NCBI GenBank assembly: GCA_900618425.1
Contig: UZAN01039810.1
Span: 1 to 64,000 of the forward strand
Reading direction: 5' to 3'
Length of the DNA stretch: 64,000 nt
DNA from: Echinostoma caproni
Taxonomy: Eukaryota > Platyhelminthes > Trematoda > Plagiorchiida > Echinostomatidae
The notes below the pieces were generated by a model, which was not told the DNA's origin, ran no database searches, and worked only from the letters and a program-made list of their open reading frames with translations. Shown piece by piece: positions 1 through 11,559 of the stretch (within the stretch, counting starts at the first letter, position 1; the number at the start of each line of letters is the position of its first letter). Both the position numbers and the translations under genes were made by a program.

Positions 1-445
1 TTTAGAAACATTAAATTCAATGTCGTTCTCCTTGGACCATTGATAAGCTGCGTTGAGTGACTCCTGGAGTGCTTGAAAGCTTCCAGATTTTGGCGTCATC
101 TGCAAACAGTATTGTTTTTGAGCCTAACACTTTCGGTAGATCATTAACGAAGGCGAGGAACAGACGGGGACCGAGTACGGACCCTTGTGGAACACCGCGG
201 GTGGCTTTGATGGGTCCGGATACAGAATCAGAAACACGAACTGATATGGTTCGTTGATCGAGGAATGCTTTGGTCCACTCAAATGCGAAATCTCGAACGC
301 GATAATCATAGAGCTTCTGCAGTAGAATTTTGTGATTCACTCGATCAAATGCTTTCGCGAAGTCGAGATAAATCACATCCACCGCATCCCCTTCGTCAAC
401 TGTACTGGTCGATTCATCTCGAACGAGAAAGAGATTGCAACACAA
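1..445 (-). mobile_element. Non-LTR retrotransposon RT fragment, CR1/Jockey-like, truncated by window edge
   Basis: Translating the minus strand from about 445 downwards gives the central part of a non-LTR reverse transcriptase. Visible motifs in order are VDVIYLDFAKAFDRVNHK (RT motif A, with the catalytic Asp of YLDF), RGVPQGSVLGPRLFLAFVND (motif B) and FADDAK (catalytic FADD box). After the FADD box the frame is lost near position 70; the expected continuation LQESLNAAYQWSKENDIEF is readable in another frame down to position 1, so the copy has at least one frameshift and cannot be functional as read. There is no endonuclease or N-terminal RT portion to the right of 445, where the sequence becomes AT-rich spacer. 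The 3' part lies outside the window. The motif style resembles the RT at 34811-36059, and both may belong to one clade. The RT identity is secure; the exact clade is inferred. Confidence 0.9.
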
Positions 446-3400
446 TAAAAATCATACATTTTTTCAGATGATTAATTCAAGTAACTGTGATTCTCATCCG
501 TTATCACCGAATACACAACTTAATAAACTGTTTTGCAGCCTGACTGTAATAATAAATGAGGCAACCGATAATTACGTAGCGTGGAATAACATCTTTTATC
601 AATTTCTGTAAGTAGACCCTATTTGCTTAAAAGTGCGTAGATATCTGTTTGGCAATTCACATTAAGATGTCACCATTATTTTCCAATACTTAAGGTCTCG
701 AAACCTTGATTCCAATGTGTTTTGAAGAATAAAAGCACCTTGAGAAGCAACTGAAAGGTAGTGATTTTCTTAGTTAAAATATCGATGTGGAATACTGGCC
801 AATCGGAATACTTATTCAACGATTTATCTTCAGTCCTTTCTCGTGTCTTATATTTGTGTAAATCACAGAAAAGCTCTGTGTGGATACAGAAAAGCACTGT
901 AGTCCACCGAAATGCAGCCTATAAAACAGATGACCCCAATAACCTTTGAATGAATCAAATCTACCAGTCCGCTCCATTTGGTTTTCTACCGCAGTGAATA
1001 AACGAATGAACTGCAAATTTCCAATTCCTACACGTTACATATTGCGTAGCTTATTTGCAGCTTTTGGAGCAATTTGCATAAAACTTCTGGGAATTATTTA
1101 CCACCAATATGGACCACAGTTATTTCGAATGGCCAGGGATGCTGTGAGTATACCAAAATGCCCAAACGCGCAACACGATGTTATTTTTATAGCATTAATA
1201 TACTTTGGAACTCCAGTTCGAATGTCCCATTGCACAAATTAAGATGCAGAGTTTGACGCGAAAGGGTTTTCATAAATGAGTCACAAAAATGTCCATTTAT
1301 TATTGTTCTTTTATCAAAAGGGTTCACTTGTACATATAAAACATTGTTCCTCTTCCCACGGGAGCAACATTCTACTGGTGTGGTCATCCATTGCTATTTC
1401 TTTTGTATTATGCTAATATTCTTTTCGTATTATTATAAGAAAAGGAGTTCAATAATGTTTTCAATTTATTTTCCGGTCTTGGTTTCATTCACCTGTTTGT
1501 TATTAGAATTTTCTTTTCAAAGAACTGTTTGCGGGCTCCGTCAAACAATCTTCAATTAACTATGAGTGTAAAACGCTTTTCAATGCCAGATTCACACAAT
1601 GTTGCTGGTTCATCAATCTTTTCCTTTTTTCTAAGGAATTTGATTAATTGTTGGCGACTAATAACATATACCTAAAAATGACCTATCAGTTCTTAAGATC
1701 CCACATAATTATCTCCGACAGAGTTTTCCGTACCCCGTTACCATGTGATCGTACGAATGCCTTGCGAGCACCACCAATCTTCTGTGTTCTCGTTGAACAT
1801 CTCACTGCTCGGTCCTCAACACAGTGTCAGTGCAGAGCACGGTAAATTTTGAGTGACTTGGAAAGTCATGTGCAGCACTGTATGTCTCAATGATGAAATT
1901 GTAGTTGTGATGTTCTGGAAAATAAACAACAACACCTTTGCGGGAAACATCTTAGACGGAAAAACAAACAAATAAAAACCCATGAAGATCTACTAACAGA
2001 CTCTCGTTTTCTTCGGTTCGGTAAGACTTATGGGCTGGACAAATGCTTTTATTGAACAACGTTTGTTCAGAAGAGATTTCGTCACCTGTAGTAAAGTTGT
2101 GCGCAAATATGACTTTGAACATGAACCGAGAACACACCATTATCAATTCATGCGTGTTGTTTACTATTTGTGGCAGAAAGATCAGAATAATGCTATACAT
2201 TTCGACCAAAAATAGGTTCGCAGTCTAATGCAAGAAATTAACTTTTATTGTCTTCTATATTCTACTTTCAAATTCGGGAGAGATTTACTGTGTAGTTTAA
2301 TTGTACATGATTGATTTTAATTCTAATTATGCTGAAAGACGCAAATTTTAGTTCTGTACACTGCCAAATGTCTGACAGGTTTATTTCTCTATCTATTAGT
2401 ACAAGAAATCACGTGATCCACCCAGTACCGACCGAGACAGTCTCGCGAAACAGATGACAATGTGGGAATTTGACCACTTCCAGCGTAGACAAATCACGTG
2501 CATCCGAGATACGCATGCGTCCAGGCCACCTCGACACCAATCCAGACCCGCGGGTCAGCCGCTTACATCACGTGACTGAATGACAAAGCTAGATTTTGAT
2601 GGTCTATCCAATATATACTGTACAGGAAGGTTTATGGGTTCTCTCAACCAAAATGTACACATTGCTGGACAAAACAGAGTAAAAACTGTATTATGCTACA
2701 ATATACGTAAACTTGTTCAACGTCATCAGATAGGTCCAACTGGTTTTAAAATGTGTTTTGAATAACTTGAGGCTCATAGTAACCGCATAATTCCTTCTTT
2801 AAGAATAACGCATCTAGTGTGAACTTAATGGTGCACAAGTCAACAGATGCATAATTTTCTTATATAAGAAGCCCGTTTACAGCAGCGGAGAAAAATGTGT
2901 TCAAACTAAGTTTAATTAATCCTGCTAATGGCACAATGTTGGTTAATGACAAATAATTGAGAACTGGATTGACTTGATTTGTATAGATAGCTTGTTTTCA
3001 CGTTTTCATCTACTAAAATCCAATAATTTCTTACTGGTGACAATACGGGTGTTAAGTGACCACTCGAATTTGTGGATGTGATTGTGCTCGGTTCTACTGA
3101 AGACCAGGTTTTTATTAAACTAAACCGACGTGCGTAAACTCCCTAACACTTTTGACACATTTGGTCGTTTTTATAAGTAGTGCACTTTTGTGTTGCCAAC
3201 ACCAGCAGGGATAGGATCAAAATCATCTAAAACTGAAGTCACACAATCCTCTGCAGTCAGTGTTTATCTTTAGTGTGTATCACTATTCACAGAGCAACTT
3301 ATTTCACGTTGCATGCTCTCAAGTATTTGAAGAGGATAACAGCTACACATCAAACACAATAGATAACCAACGAAACCAATATCGTTCTAAAAACATTATC

Positions 3401-3683
3401 AAATCGTTTTGCGTCAGATTAATAGTCTGGTTTCAGGGTAGGATCGTATGTACTAATTCAAAATAAATTGATGCATTTCAGATGTAAGCAAAACCGATGG
3501 TCAAACCTCTTATAACAAGTGGACTGAACATACATGATCATTTAACGCCTCAAGTTTACCAAGGTTGATGAGTATCTGTTGAGTAAACATAATGAACGAA
3601 CTAAAAAAGTACTGTTTTCTATCCGTAGCGTTCATTTACTAGTAAACATGTCAGATTTCGATGAATCCGAAAAGAAACAATCC
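446..3683. other. AT-rich non-coding stretch, probably intron of the GTPase gene
   Basis: I see no recognisable coding sequence here. If the GTPase gene on the minus strand continues leftwards, this is its first intron; I looked for the next GTPase boxes on the minus strand and found none. The one feature that stands out is a locally GC-richer patch at about 2405-2580 with three CACGTG hexamers (2410-2415, 2495-2500, 2569-2574). Short open frames in this stretch show no family motifs. Confidence 0.5.
2405..2580. promoter_or_regulatory. Cluster of three CACGTG E-boxes in a GC-richer patch
   Basis: CACGTG occurs at 2410-2415, 2495-2500 and 2569-2574, inside a patch that is clearly richer in G and C than its surroundings and contains several CpGs. 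CACGTG is the canonical E-box bound by bHLH factors. The patch lies about 1.1 kb beyond the splice donor of the minus-strand GTPase exon, so it could be an intronic regulatory element. It could equally be the remnant of a repeat. Function is inferred only. Confidence 0.2.
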
Positions 3684-3689
3684 ACTTAC
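3684..3689 (-). other. 5' splice donor of the GTPase exon
   Basis: On the minus strand the sequence reads TGTG|GTAAGTGG, a consensus U2-type donor. It falls 18 codons after the P-loop threonine, where the translated sequence stops resembling a GTPase. This marks the exon end in phase 1. Confidence 0.75.
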
Positions 3690-4860
3690 CACATTCTAGA
3701 GTGACATCTAACGATTCAGATGTTTGGAACTGCATGCACAAACTGGTCTTTCCAACACGAGAGCTGCCCAAAACTTGGACAGTGAGTGGTTGTCTCGAAA
3801 TACTTGTATCCAGTCGGTTAGGCGATGGCATGTGTTGCTGTGTCGGATAGGTTGAATCCGGTTCATACACGTAAGCCCAAGATCGGGATCGATTTCGACT
3901 TTCCGGACATAGGGTGTGTGGGGATTGTAACGCGGATGTTTGGATGGCCCTAGTAGATCCGTGATGTGAGGCTGGATTCACATGCGTAGTTGTAATGGCC
4001 GGTATTTCAATCACTTCAGTATCACTTTGCGAAGAGTCGTCTGATCGATCGCTTGCATCATGTGTGTAGATGGCCGGCTTCGTTTGGCTAACTGGTGAAT
4101 GCGGATACATGGCACGTTGTGAATCGGTCGGACTGACGGAACGATAGAGTTCTATTTGCGGAATATCCTTGTCACCTTTGCTAATCACTTGACCGTCTTT
4201 TTTACGCTGAAATCGTCGTACGTGAACCAACTTCTCTTCAGGTCCACCTGTTTGGTTTTGGTTCGAGTAGCGACCGGGCGAATGTGGTTCAAATCCATAG
4301 GTTGGAGATAGTGTGTCCGGAAAAACAGCTGGGGCTGAAGGTCGATAGTGTGCTTTTGGTCGATTTCGCCCGACTTCTTTCATGGATCCGGCTCGATGAC
4401 GATTGGCAGCATTCATACGAACATTAGGACTGGTACGATTGTCATCCAATCCGTTGTTCAACTCTGCAAAGCGACCACCTGTTTCCTCGCAATCCTTTAT
4501 ACCGGAGTAGTCATTCTGATTTATTCGATTATGTGATGAGAATGAAGCTCGTTTAGCTGCCGCTGTTGCGCTAAGTTCGCCACGAGAATTTGGGGATAAG
4601 TGACGTGTGGAGCGAGCTGGGGATCTAGCAGAACTGATATTCCCACTTCCCCTTGTATTGGGCACGTGTGATAACCTGCGGGGTTCTCGAAAACTGGAGG
4701 AACGTTTTACTTGGCTTTGGTCTTCAAAAGTGAGATAACCACATTGTGTGCTTCGACGTCCCATATACGGTTCGGGTGAATGATACATAGGGGATAGACT
4801 GTTGCGTGGAGAACGTTGGGCAATTTGACAAAATCTTTCAAAGTCGTCGTTTATTTCCAT
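3690..4860 (-). CDS. First coding exon of a Ras-like small GTPase, probably RGK (Rad/Gem/Rem) family
   Basis: The exon runs from ATG at 4858-4860 (A at -3 and G at +4, a good Kozak context) through 390 codons plus one base to a consensus donor, G|GTAAGT, at 3684-3689; read-through would stop at 3619. Residues 1 to about 358 are Ser/Pro/Arg/Asn-rich, without hydrophobic segments, and look disordered. They hold several basophilic sites (RSSSF near 53-57, RRLS at 61-64, RSRSW near 324-328) and many SP pairs. At 358-381 the sequence becomes Ras-like: LTVQVLGSSRVGKTSLCMQF, with P-loop GSSRVGKT at 365-372, followed by QTSES. The phrase QF-x-TSE after the P-loop is what points to RGK proteins, which bind voltage-gated calcium-channel beta subunits and act at the membrane and cytoskeleton. 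Switch regions and the NKxD box must lie in later exons that I could not find. The GTPase call is firm, RGK is probable, and the calcium-channel role is from family knowledge. Confidence 0.8.
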
Positions 4861-5189
4861 GATGGAGCAGCACGAAGTTAAAGTGATAAACTTGATTTAG
4901 TTTTCCGAGTCCAACACTGCTCGTGAATGCATTATTCGTGAATGAGGTCCAGCAGTATACATTTAAGAAAACCGAGAGTTGTGTTGTGAGGTGGCCAATC
5001 TCCCAAAACACCGTCCACTCAAATGTCCCTTCGTCTGTCTATCCACGATCTGGTATGTGCAAACACTAGCCCAATTCAGGGTCAGTATTTGAGGTCACGA
5101 GAACTGTTGATTAGTTTGGGGAAAGATACTACCACCAAGATAGAGCAACACACCACATTCTGTCCTGTCACCTTAGAGGATAGACGCAT

Positions 5190-5250
5190 TTCGATTGGTG
5201 CAATCGTCGTGCGAGGACACTTAGAACGCTCACGCTGATTGGTCAGTTTG
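5190..5250 (-). promoter_or_regulatory. Candidate GTPase promoter with two CCAAT boxes
   Basis: Upstream of the minus-strand start codon, two inverted CCAAT pentamers (read as CCAAT on the minus strand at 5194-5198 and 5238-5242) lie 44 bp apart. They carry flanks typical of NF-Y sites (GACCAATCAG and GCACCAATCG) and sit in a short CpG-containing patch about 335-380 bp before the ATG. No clear TATA box is visible. The 4861-5190 interval would be 5' UTR, or UTR plus an intron. This is inferred from position and motif alone. Confidence 0.35.
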
Positions 5251-6105
5251 CTTTCGCGAGGAACACTGAATATTTATTCGGTTTTTTGTGAAAAACAAGT
5301 AACGGGGTTTCAATTGTGCGTTAAAATTTGATATTTTTTCAAACAATGAAGTTTACTAGTTACCTGAATCTTCTTAAGTATTCTGTGGACTTCTTCAGGA
5401 CAGTGTTAGACTTTCGGTTCTTATCGGTTTCTGAATATAAAAGTTTGTCCATGCGTATCTGAAAGTAAGGCAGACACCCGCGGCTTCGATTTTCTACGGA
5501 ATGACTGCATCTTAGTAACCNGGGGGGGGTACAAACCATTATAACATTTCGATAGTATGTGAACCGGAAGAAAGTCGTCCAGATGCGTCACTAATGTGTT
5601 CAAAATATTGGTCAATTTGGTGAAAGGTATTCCTTTATATGTTCTCCCATTTCCAAAAATCACTCACTATTTAGAATATTTCTCATGTGGATTGACCTTA
5701 TTTTCTTAGTACCAATCTGCGTTCTTTGTTGATCACACCAAAGTCATAAAATGTTAAACAAACCGTAATGTGACATTTTTGAAAGAAAAAAAATCAGAAT
5801 CATGAGGGAAAGAAAATGCAATACCTGATAAACTATTTAAAATTATTTTGGTTTTATCTGAGTTAATGAACCACTTGGTAGTTACCCGTTACTGTGTCGA
5901 ACGTATGAACCAAAGCGATGTTGCATATGAGTACGCGATAATTGATATTTCACTCAATCTTTGGACCGATTAGTAGACATTTTCACCTCAAGCCAAAGTA
6001 AAGCCCAAATTTAAGGTTACAGTGGTTGTCGTATATACATCTCAACGAGCAAAATAAGAGTGTTTTTGTTCCGATGATGATCTCATTCAATTGCTATTCT
6101 ACTAA

Positions 6106-6130
6106 TTATTTATTATTATTATTATTTTAT
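6106..6130. repeat. (TTA)n microsatellite
   Basis: Imperfect TTA/ATT triplet run, visible by eye in AT-rich spacer. Confidence 0.8.
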
Positions 6131-7030
6131 TAATCTATAGATATTCTCTTAAAGATAAACCGCGTCTATCAAGAAACGCTCTATTTCCTCTCTTGTGGAA
6201 TGTAACTAGTTTCCATGTTTTGTTATATCGGCATTAGTCATCAATATACAGGAAAAACATACTCGTATAACGAATACGGAAGTGAAGTTCTCTTTGTTAC
6301 ATGCGTAATCCGTGAATTCCCGGAGTTACTCGGAGTGATAAACAATGAGATTTGAAGGATAATAGGTAAACCCTAGGTGTTTTTTCGATGCATAACTACT
6401 TTGATAGCAGACTCGGTTTATTCTGAGCATTGTGGATCCTTGTGTAACTACTCAGAAGAGCAGTGATTTCAATCCGATACAACAAAACACAAGAAGGAAC
6501 AAATGTGCTGAAAAGAAATTTGGAGCGAAATTGCAATTGATTAGAAAACAAAAAATTTGTTGCTTCAGTCGGGATGAAAATAACCAAAGTATACCGACAC
6601 TTTCTCCATTTTCCCTCCAAATTATAAACCGAGTTACTGAAGCAAGAATGGAGTCGGAATGAGAGAACCAATTTCTTGCGAATGCGCATCAATGAGCAAA
6701 TAGCCAACGTAGAAAACATTTGTTTGTGGACCAAAGACACTAGAATTTGACTTCGGTCGAGATTGATTGACAGACGAGAAGAGAAATGCCACACAGGAAT
6801 TGAGAACGTGGGTTTTTTGAGATGTGAAAGATGAAAACATGATTTAAACTCGAAATCAATTTCGAACATTAAAGAGAATTCTCCCAATCGTATTGGAGCA
6901 TTTTTGGTATTTATCTTTTCTTTTTCGTTTCCTATTTCATTGTTGGCTGCACAATGGTACAATATCCAGGAAAAGGGGAGGCACAATCAAATAGCTGGCC
7001 TGCAATGGGACTAGTCAGAGAGAGAGAGCA

Positions 7031-7093
7031 ATGGTGGGATTCGAACATATGTTCCCTGCGTGACAACCTGATGACCTTGACCACCAGCCCACC
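7031..7093 (-). repeat. tRNA-like SINE head (A and B boxes)
   Basis: On the minus strand the segment starts GGTGGGCTGGTGG and ends with ATGTTCGAATCCCACC, so it has an A-box-like D-arm, a good pol III B box (GTTCGAATCC) and six bases at each end that can pair like an acceptor stem (GGTGGG/CCCACC). The T-stem does not pair well, so this is a tRNA-derived repeat or decayed tRNA rather than a working tRNA gene. It is followed by a GA-rich run. No hammerhead sequence follows its B box. Confidence 0.4.
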
Positions 7094-9702
7094 ATCGACA
7101 TCGGTTTGAGTTATTCCACATGTTGAGTAAACAACGGCGCACAGTTAGTTCAATATCTGTTTGATCTATGTCTTTCATTCACTGAAATGAATAGCACAAT
7201 ACGCATTCAATTTTAACCAAAATCCTGTCACGTTTTACCACAACTTAACGATGCGTATATATTTAAATTGCAACTCCAGTATGTAAAAATATATAATGTA
7301 ACATATTTAACTAAATATCCGTTGAAACTTATTGGGTTCAACATTATACCGCTTGTTGGTGTAAGATGAACTCATCAAAAGTAGCTAATACTTGATGGCC
7401 TTAAACCATGTTCACGGTAGCTCCAGCAACAGATACTGAATGTATTCATAATCCAATTGTGACTGGTGGAGTCACGGTGTTCTTCTACGATAAATGATTA
7501 TTCAATTTGTCATTTGTCATTTTGTATAACTTCTCTTACAAATTTGAGGAAGAAATACTTACTTTTGTTATATCCAACTGTCGTCAATCATTTACACCAC
7601 TCAGTTTACACGGCCTCTTTGTTTTTGGGTGGTGCCATTCGTTATTGCAGTCTACAATCGAGCCTGGAATCTTACCATATAAACAGAAACACGCATGATA
7701 CTCATTTCACCATCTAGCTACTGATCAACCATTGTTCCACCTTCCCTCCGTCATTAGTAAACCGCAAATCTCATCGTTGAGAGTAGTTGGCGGGCACCAT
7801 ACTGTGCTTATCGCAGAATCAACCCCCCCTCCCCTTGAGACGTTCTGAAAAAGAAATCACTTAAAACTGGTGTTCACTTACTACTTTGTCCTGCCCATTG
7901 TTACGTCATCCGTGAATTCATAGGTCGATTGCCAAAATACGAGCCTCGTGATTGTCTCTCTTTCGTTTACCGCAGTTCCCATGTTGGTTTGCAATTCAGA
8001 CAAAAAAGCAGAAAGAACCACCCACAAAGAACGGAATAACAGCAGTAATTTCTTTTTTATTTTGTGATCTTTTGATGCCATGCAACTTCCTGTCAAGAGA
8101 TTGGCCGCGCGTTATGACGAACGTGGTTGCGATGAAAATCGTTATTTTCATGGGTTACTTTTCGTTCGAACGAAACAAAAACAGATGCACTTTTATGCTT
8201 TAGAAAACCATATCCTTACTTGTTAGAAGCAATAAATGAACATTACAGTGATGTAATACTTTTGTTGTGGGATACATATTTGCACGTAACAGGTTAGTTA
8301 CTACTTGTGGTACATTCAAACCCAAGTTAATTTTCGAGTTGTCTCAACAGAGAAATTCTAGACAGCGCGCAATTTCACTGTTATCATATGACGTCTCTCG
8401 TATGGGAAATCAAATTACCGGTTTTATACAATAATTCTGATTTCAGTCCAGACCCTGGATCACAAATGTGGGTGTGAAATACAACATGTGATCCAGTCAA
8501 CTGCCCGCCCAAGCAGTGAGATGATACTGCGTGATGTAGTTCCGAACGATGAAACCACTTCTGCCATGTTCCCTTGAAATTAAATTACACAAACTACTTG
8601 TTTACTTTCAACCTATCTACCCTTGATTGGGTCCTATCCCATGCGTAACTGACAACTGTGCATGTGATGCTGAAAGTCAGGTGATATCAGAGGACATGGG
8701 ATCGTATTTGGCACATTTGTTGCCGGCATACCAAATTTGAAGCGCCCTTACTTGAAACTATACATCTTAGGGAACGAAGTGTTTCAGCTGTATTTTGTAA
8801 TGTTCAAAGGTGAGTCAGAGAATTTCTCTTTCATCTAGGCACTGAGCGGACTGCTTTTTCAGATCAGTAAATGGCTAAGAAGTTACACTTGTTGTTATTG
8901 AGACCGCAGGTCAGCGAACGCGTTAAGCTTTCTTGGTGCTTTATCAATTCCCTAGCAAGAGCTCAGTAGACTGAAGTAGTAGTGGGAAGAGACATTGATG
9001 AAGGAGATGCAGTTTAAAATGCAACGNCGATGCGATTGGGTTTTCTGTGTGAAAATTGGGTGGGTAGAGAAAGAGTGGGTATGAATGAGTTTGCGGTGAA
9101 TGAAGGAACGTTTATCCACTGAAAGTTCGTCATCAAGTGGTAGGTGGATAGTCACGGCGAGATAGGGGTTTTAAAAGCAGTTTCTGCTTGCAGAAGGAGG
9201 GCGGTTGTGGAGACGGACGGCCATTGCCTAGGCCGTTGACTGATTTCAGGATTGGACCAATGGGGCTTTGACCCTTGATCTCGTTGGATATCTTTAGCAG
9301 TAGCAGTAAACGTTCATCGATCAACCTGAAGATTGATACTAAATGTCGCATTCAAAACCTCACCGATTTTCTTAAACAGATCTCACGGTGATTGTGGTAG
9401 GGGAGGCGCCTTTCCTGTTTTTCGCAAGTATGCAAATAACCTAACGTAAAGCACCTATGGAAGCCTCTATAGTGGGCATTTAACTTGTTTCAGCTTAGCA
9501 CTGCCCTCTTTAGATATCTGAATCGGAAAAGAAGTTGAAAATGATTAATTATTGCACGCATATAAAAACAAATAGATAATGGTTTGACTTCGAAGACTAA
9601 CTGAGACGTCAAAACCGCAGGAAGTCAAGAGTGGCGAGATGATGCCATTTTGTTTGTTATTCGCAATCACTGAATTGTAATAATCTAAAATACAGAAGCA
9701 GA

Positions 9703-9757
9703 AAGATAGACAGATGGCCAGATAGACAGATAGATAAATGGAAGAATAGATAGATAA
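9703..9757. repeat. GATA/GACA-type simple repeat
   Basis: Imperfect repetition of AGATAGACAGATAGATA-like units over roughly 55 bp. Confidence 0.65.
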
Positions 9758-11559
9758 TAATTCTACCACTCATAGTAGAGCAACGTGAACATGTCAATGA
9801 GGATTGCCAAAAACGAAATTGAAGGGTAAAATTCACGGCAAATGAATTGAATTCTTCAACAAACGTTTTGCGTATTAAATCGTCCGGTGCAAACTAACAA
9901 CCAACAATCAACTATTTGCTAACAGTTTTTTAATGTGGTTCCTTAACGGTGGTTTGAAAGATGATATAGGATCAGTGTTGTGTCTTGATTTCATAAGATG
10001 TTTTGCAACAGATCACCCCGGGTACATTGTGATTGCCTGACTGTCGGTTGTGTCATCAACTTCGACAGCGACTTGCGAATGTGTCCAGTCATCCGTTGCA
10101 CGGGATAACGGCTTGGCACGTGAATGAAATCGGTTGAACAGCTATGGTTATGTTTGTTGTGCTCCAGTCCGTGAGTAGATGTCACGAGTTTGAATTGAGA
10201 AGCTGGGGTTGAAACAGTATCGCCCCATAAGACTAAATTCATTTAAACTGCTTTTATGTTGACGCCATATTCGGGGTATCTCTTCGAACGCTCTCTACTG
10301 AGCATGTATGTCAACCCTTAGGGTAATCAGTGTTCTTCTTAGAAATTCCTCCTCCCCTTGTAGTGTATGTGGAGCACAGATGCCTTCTCGTCTGATGAAA
10401 TGTTCTTTTTCACAATTCCACATTCGAAAGACATAGGGCAAAAGTTGTAGGTGTTGACCACTCTATGTTGCTCTCTATATACACTGCACTGTGAAGTCCC
10501 ATTCAATCACCTTGGAATTGTCATTTTCGGAAACACGTAAATGTGAGTGCTGATCCAACTAATTCTCATAATTGTGGATACAAGTATAATTATGCAAAAT
10601 GTTTTGTTAACGATCCATTTTCGCTTAAAAACACCGTTTCAAAAAATGGATAAGTTTAGTTGCAGTAGGCTTAATCAAACCTATGGTATCAAAGTGGAAC
10701 TACTCATTCAATATTTTATTTTCACGAGGGACCAAACCCGCATACGTCTTCTGCATAGGGAATCTATTCATCTTATTGAAACCTAACTATATATACATGC
10801 GATTCCATGAGAATTCCTAGTTTATTTGATTTCCCCAACCTGCGTAGTCCCGTCTTCAGTTGTTTGTAGCACTCATACCTTTCGTGCGAAACTCAAGTGG
10901 GTCACACCCCGGGATGAAGTTGTGCATGAACCATATTGATCAATCGTAATGAGGTTGGAGCTCGAGCATGGTGTTCCCCGAGTATGCTTCGCTAAATGCG
11001 TTAGGGATTTTGTAACAACAAAATCTGGGGGATATTTGATTGAACGGAATGAAAAATCAATCATTCATGGTGAAGATTGTGATTGTCAAGAAGATAAAGA
11101 AATCCTGCTATCATGCTACGAGTTCGTTTAAATTTCTTGCCCTGCAGTCATTACAAGCTTCTGATCATCTCAAGTGAGAATAATTTGCGTGTTGCCTATT
11201 CCGTATTACTGGACTATTCTCAGAATAGACGTCCTTAACCCTCACGAGCATTAACTACAAACAAATATCTTATCCGTGATCAACTAGAGCTATCATTACC
11301 AATTCCATACCAGATGTATTCATATAAATCCTTTCTCCTAGACGATGGTGTTAGTGAGTGAGCAACAACCCAATGGTATCCATCCAGGGCGCATAAATCG
11401 GGAGAAAGCGATAAGGTGCTTAGTTTCCACGTGTAGCACAGCAACGCACACCCTTCGATTGGCTGCGCTACACTTGCACGCTCTCCCTCACATTGTGGGA
11501 ACTTTCATCTTTTCACTCACTATCATGCGCCGTCGTTACTCACGGGATGATATTATTTG

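Larger units (their letters stand above)
5251..11340. other. Intergenic AT-rich stretch, no recognisable gene
   Basis: I find no family motifs. Contents that can be named: single-N join followed by a G run (5521-5529); TTA-rich microsatellite (about 6106-6130); a tRNA-like SINE head on the minus strand (7031-7093); C-rich run (7826-7836); single-N join at 9027; GATA/GACA-type simple repeat (9703-9757). An open frame on the minus strand at about 6396-6986 is long (just under 200 codons without a stop) but begins without ATG, has no recognisable domain and is probably chance. Confidence 0.5.

Noticed and set aside
6396..6986. About 196-codon minus-strand open frame
   Set aside because: It begins without ATG (the first Met is about 40 codons in), has no recognisable motif, and its composition looks like translated spacer. 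It is worth only a homology search.
7031..7093. Functional tRNA gene
   Set aside because: A and B boxes and an acceptor-like end pairing exist, but the T-stem does not pair and no cloverleaf can be drawn. None of the tRNA-like segments in the window looks like a working tRNA.
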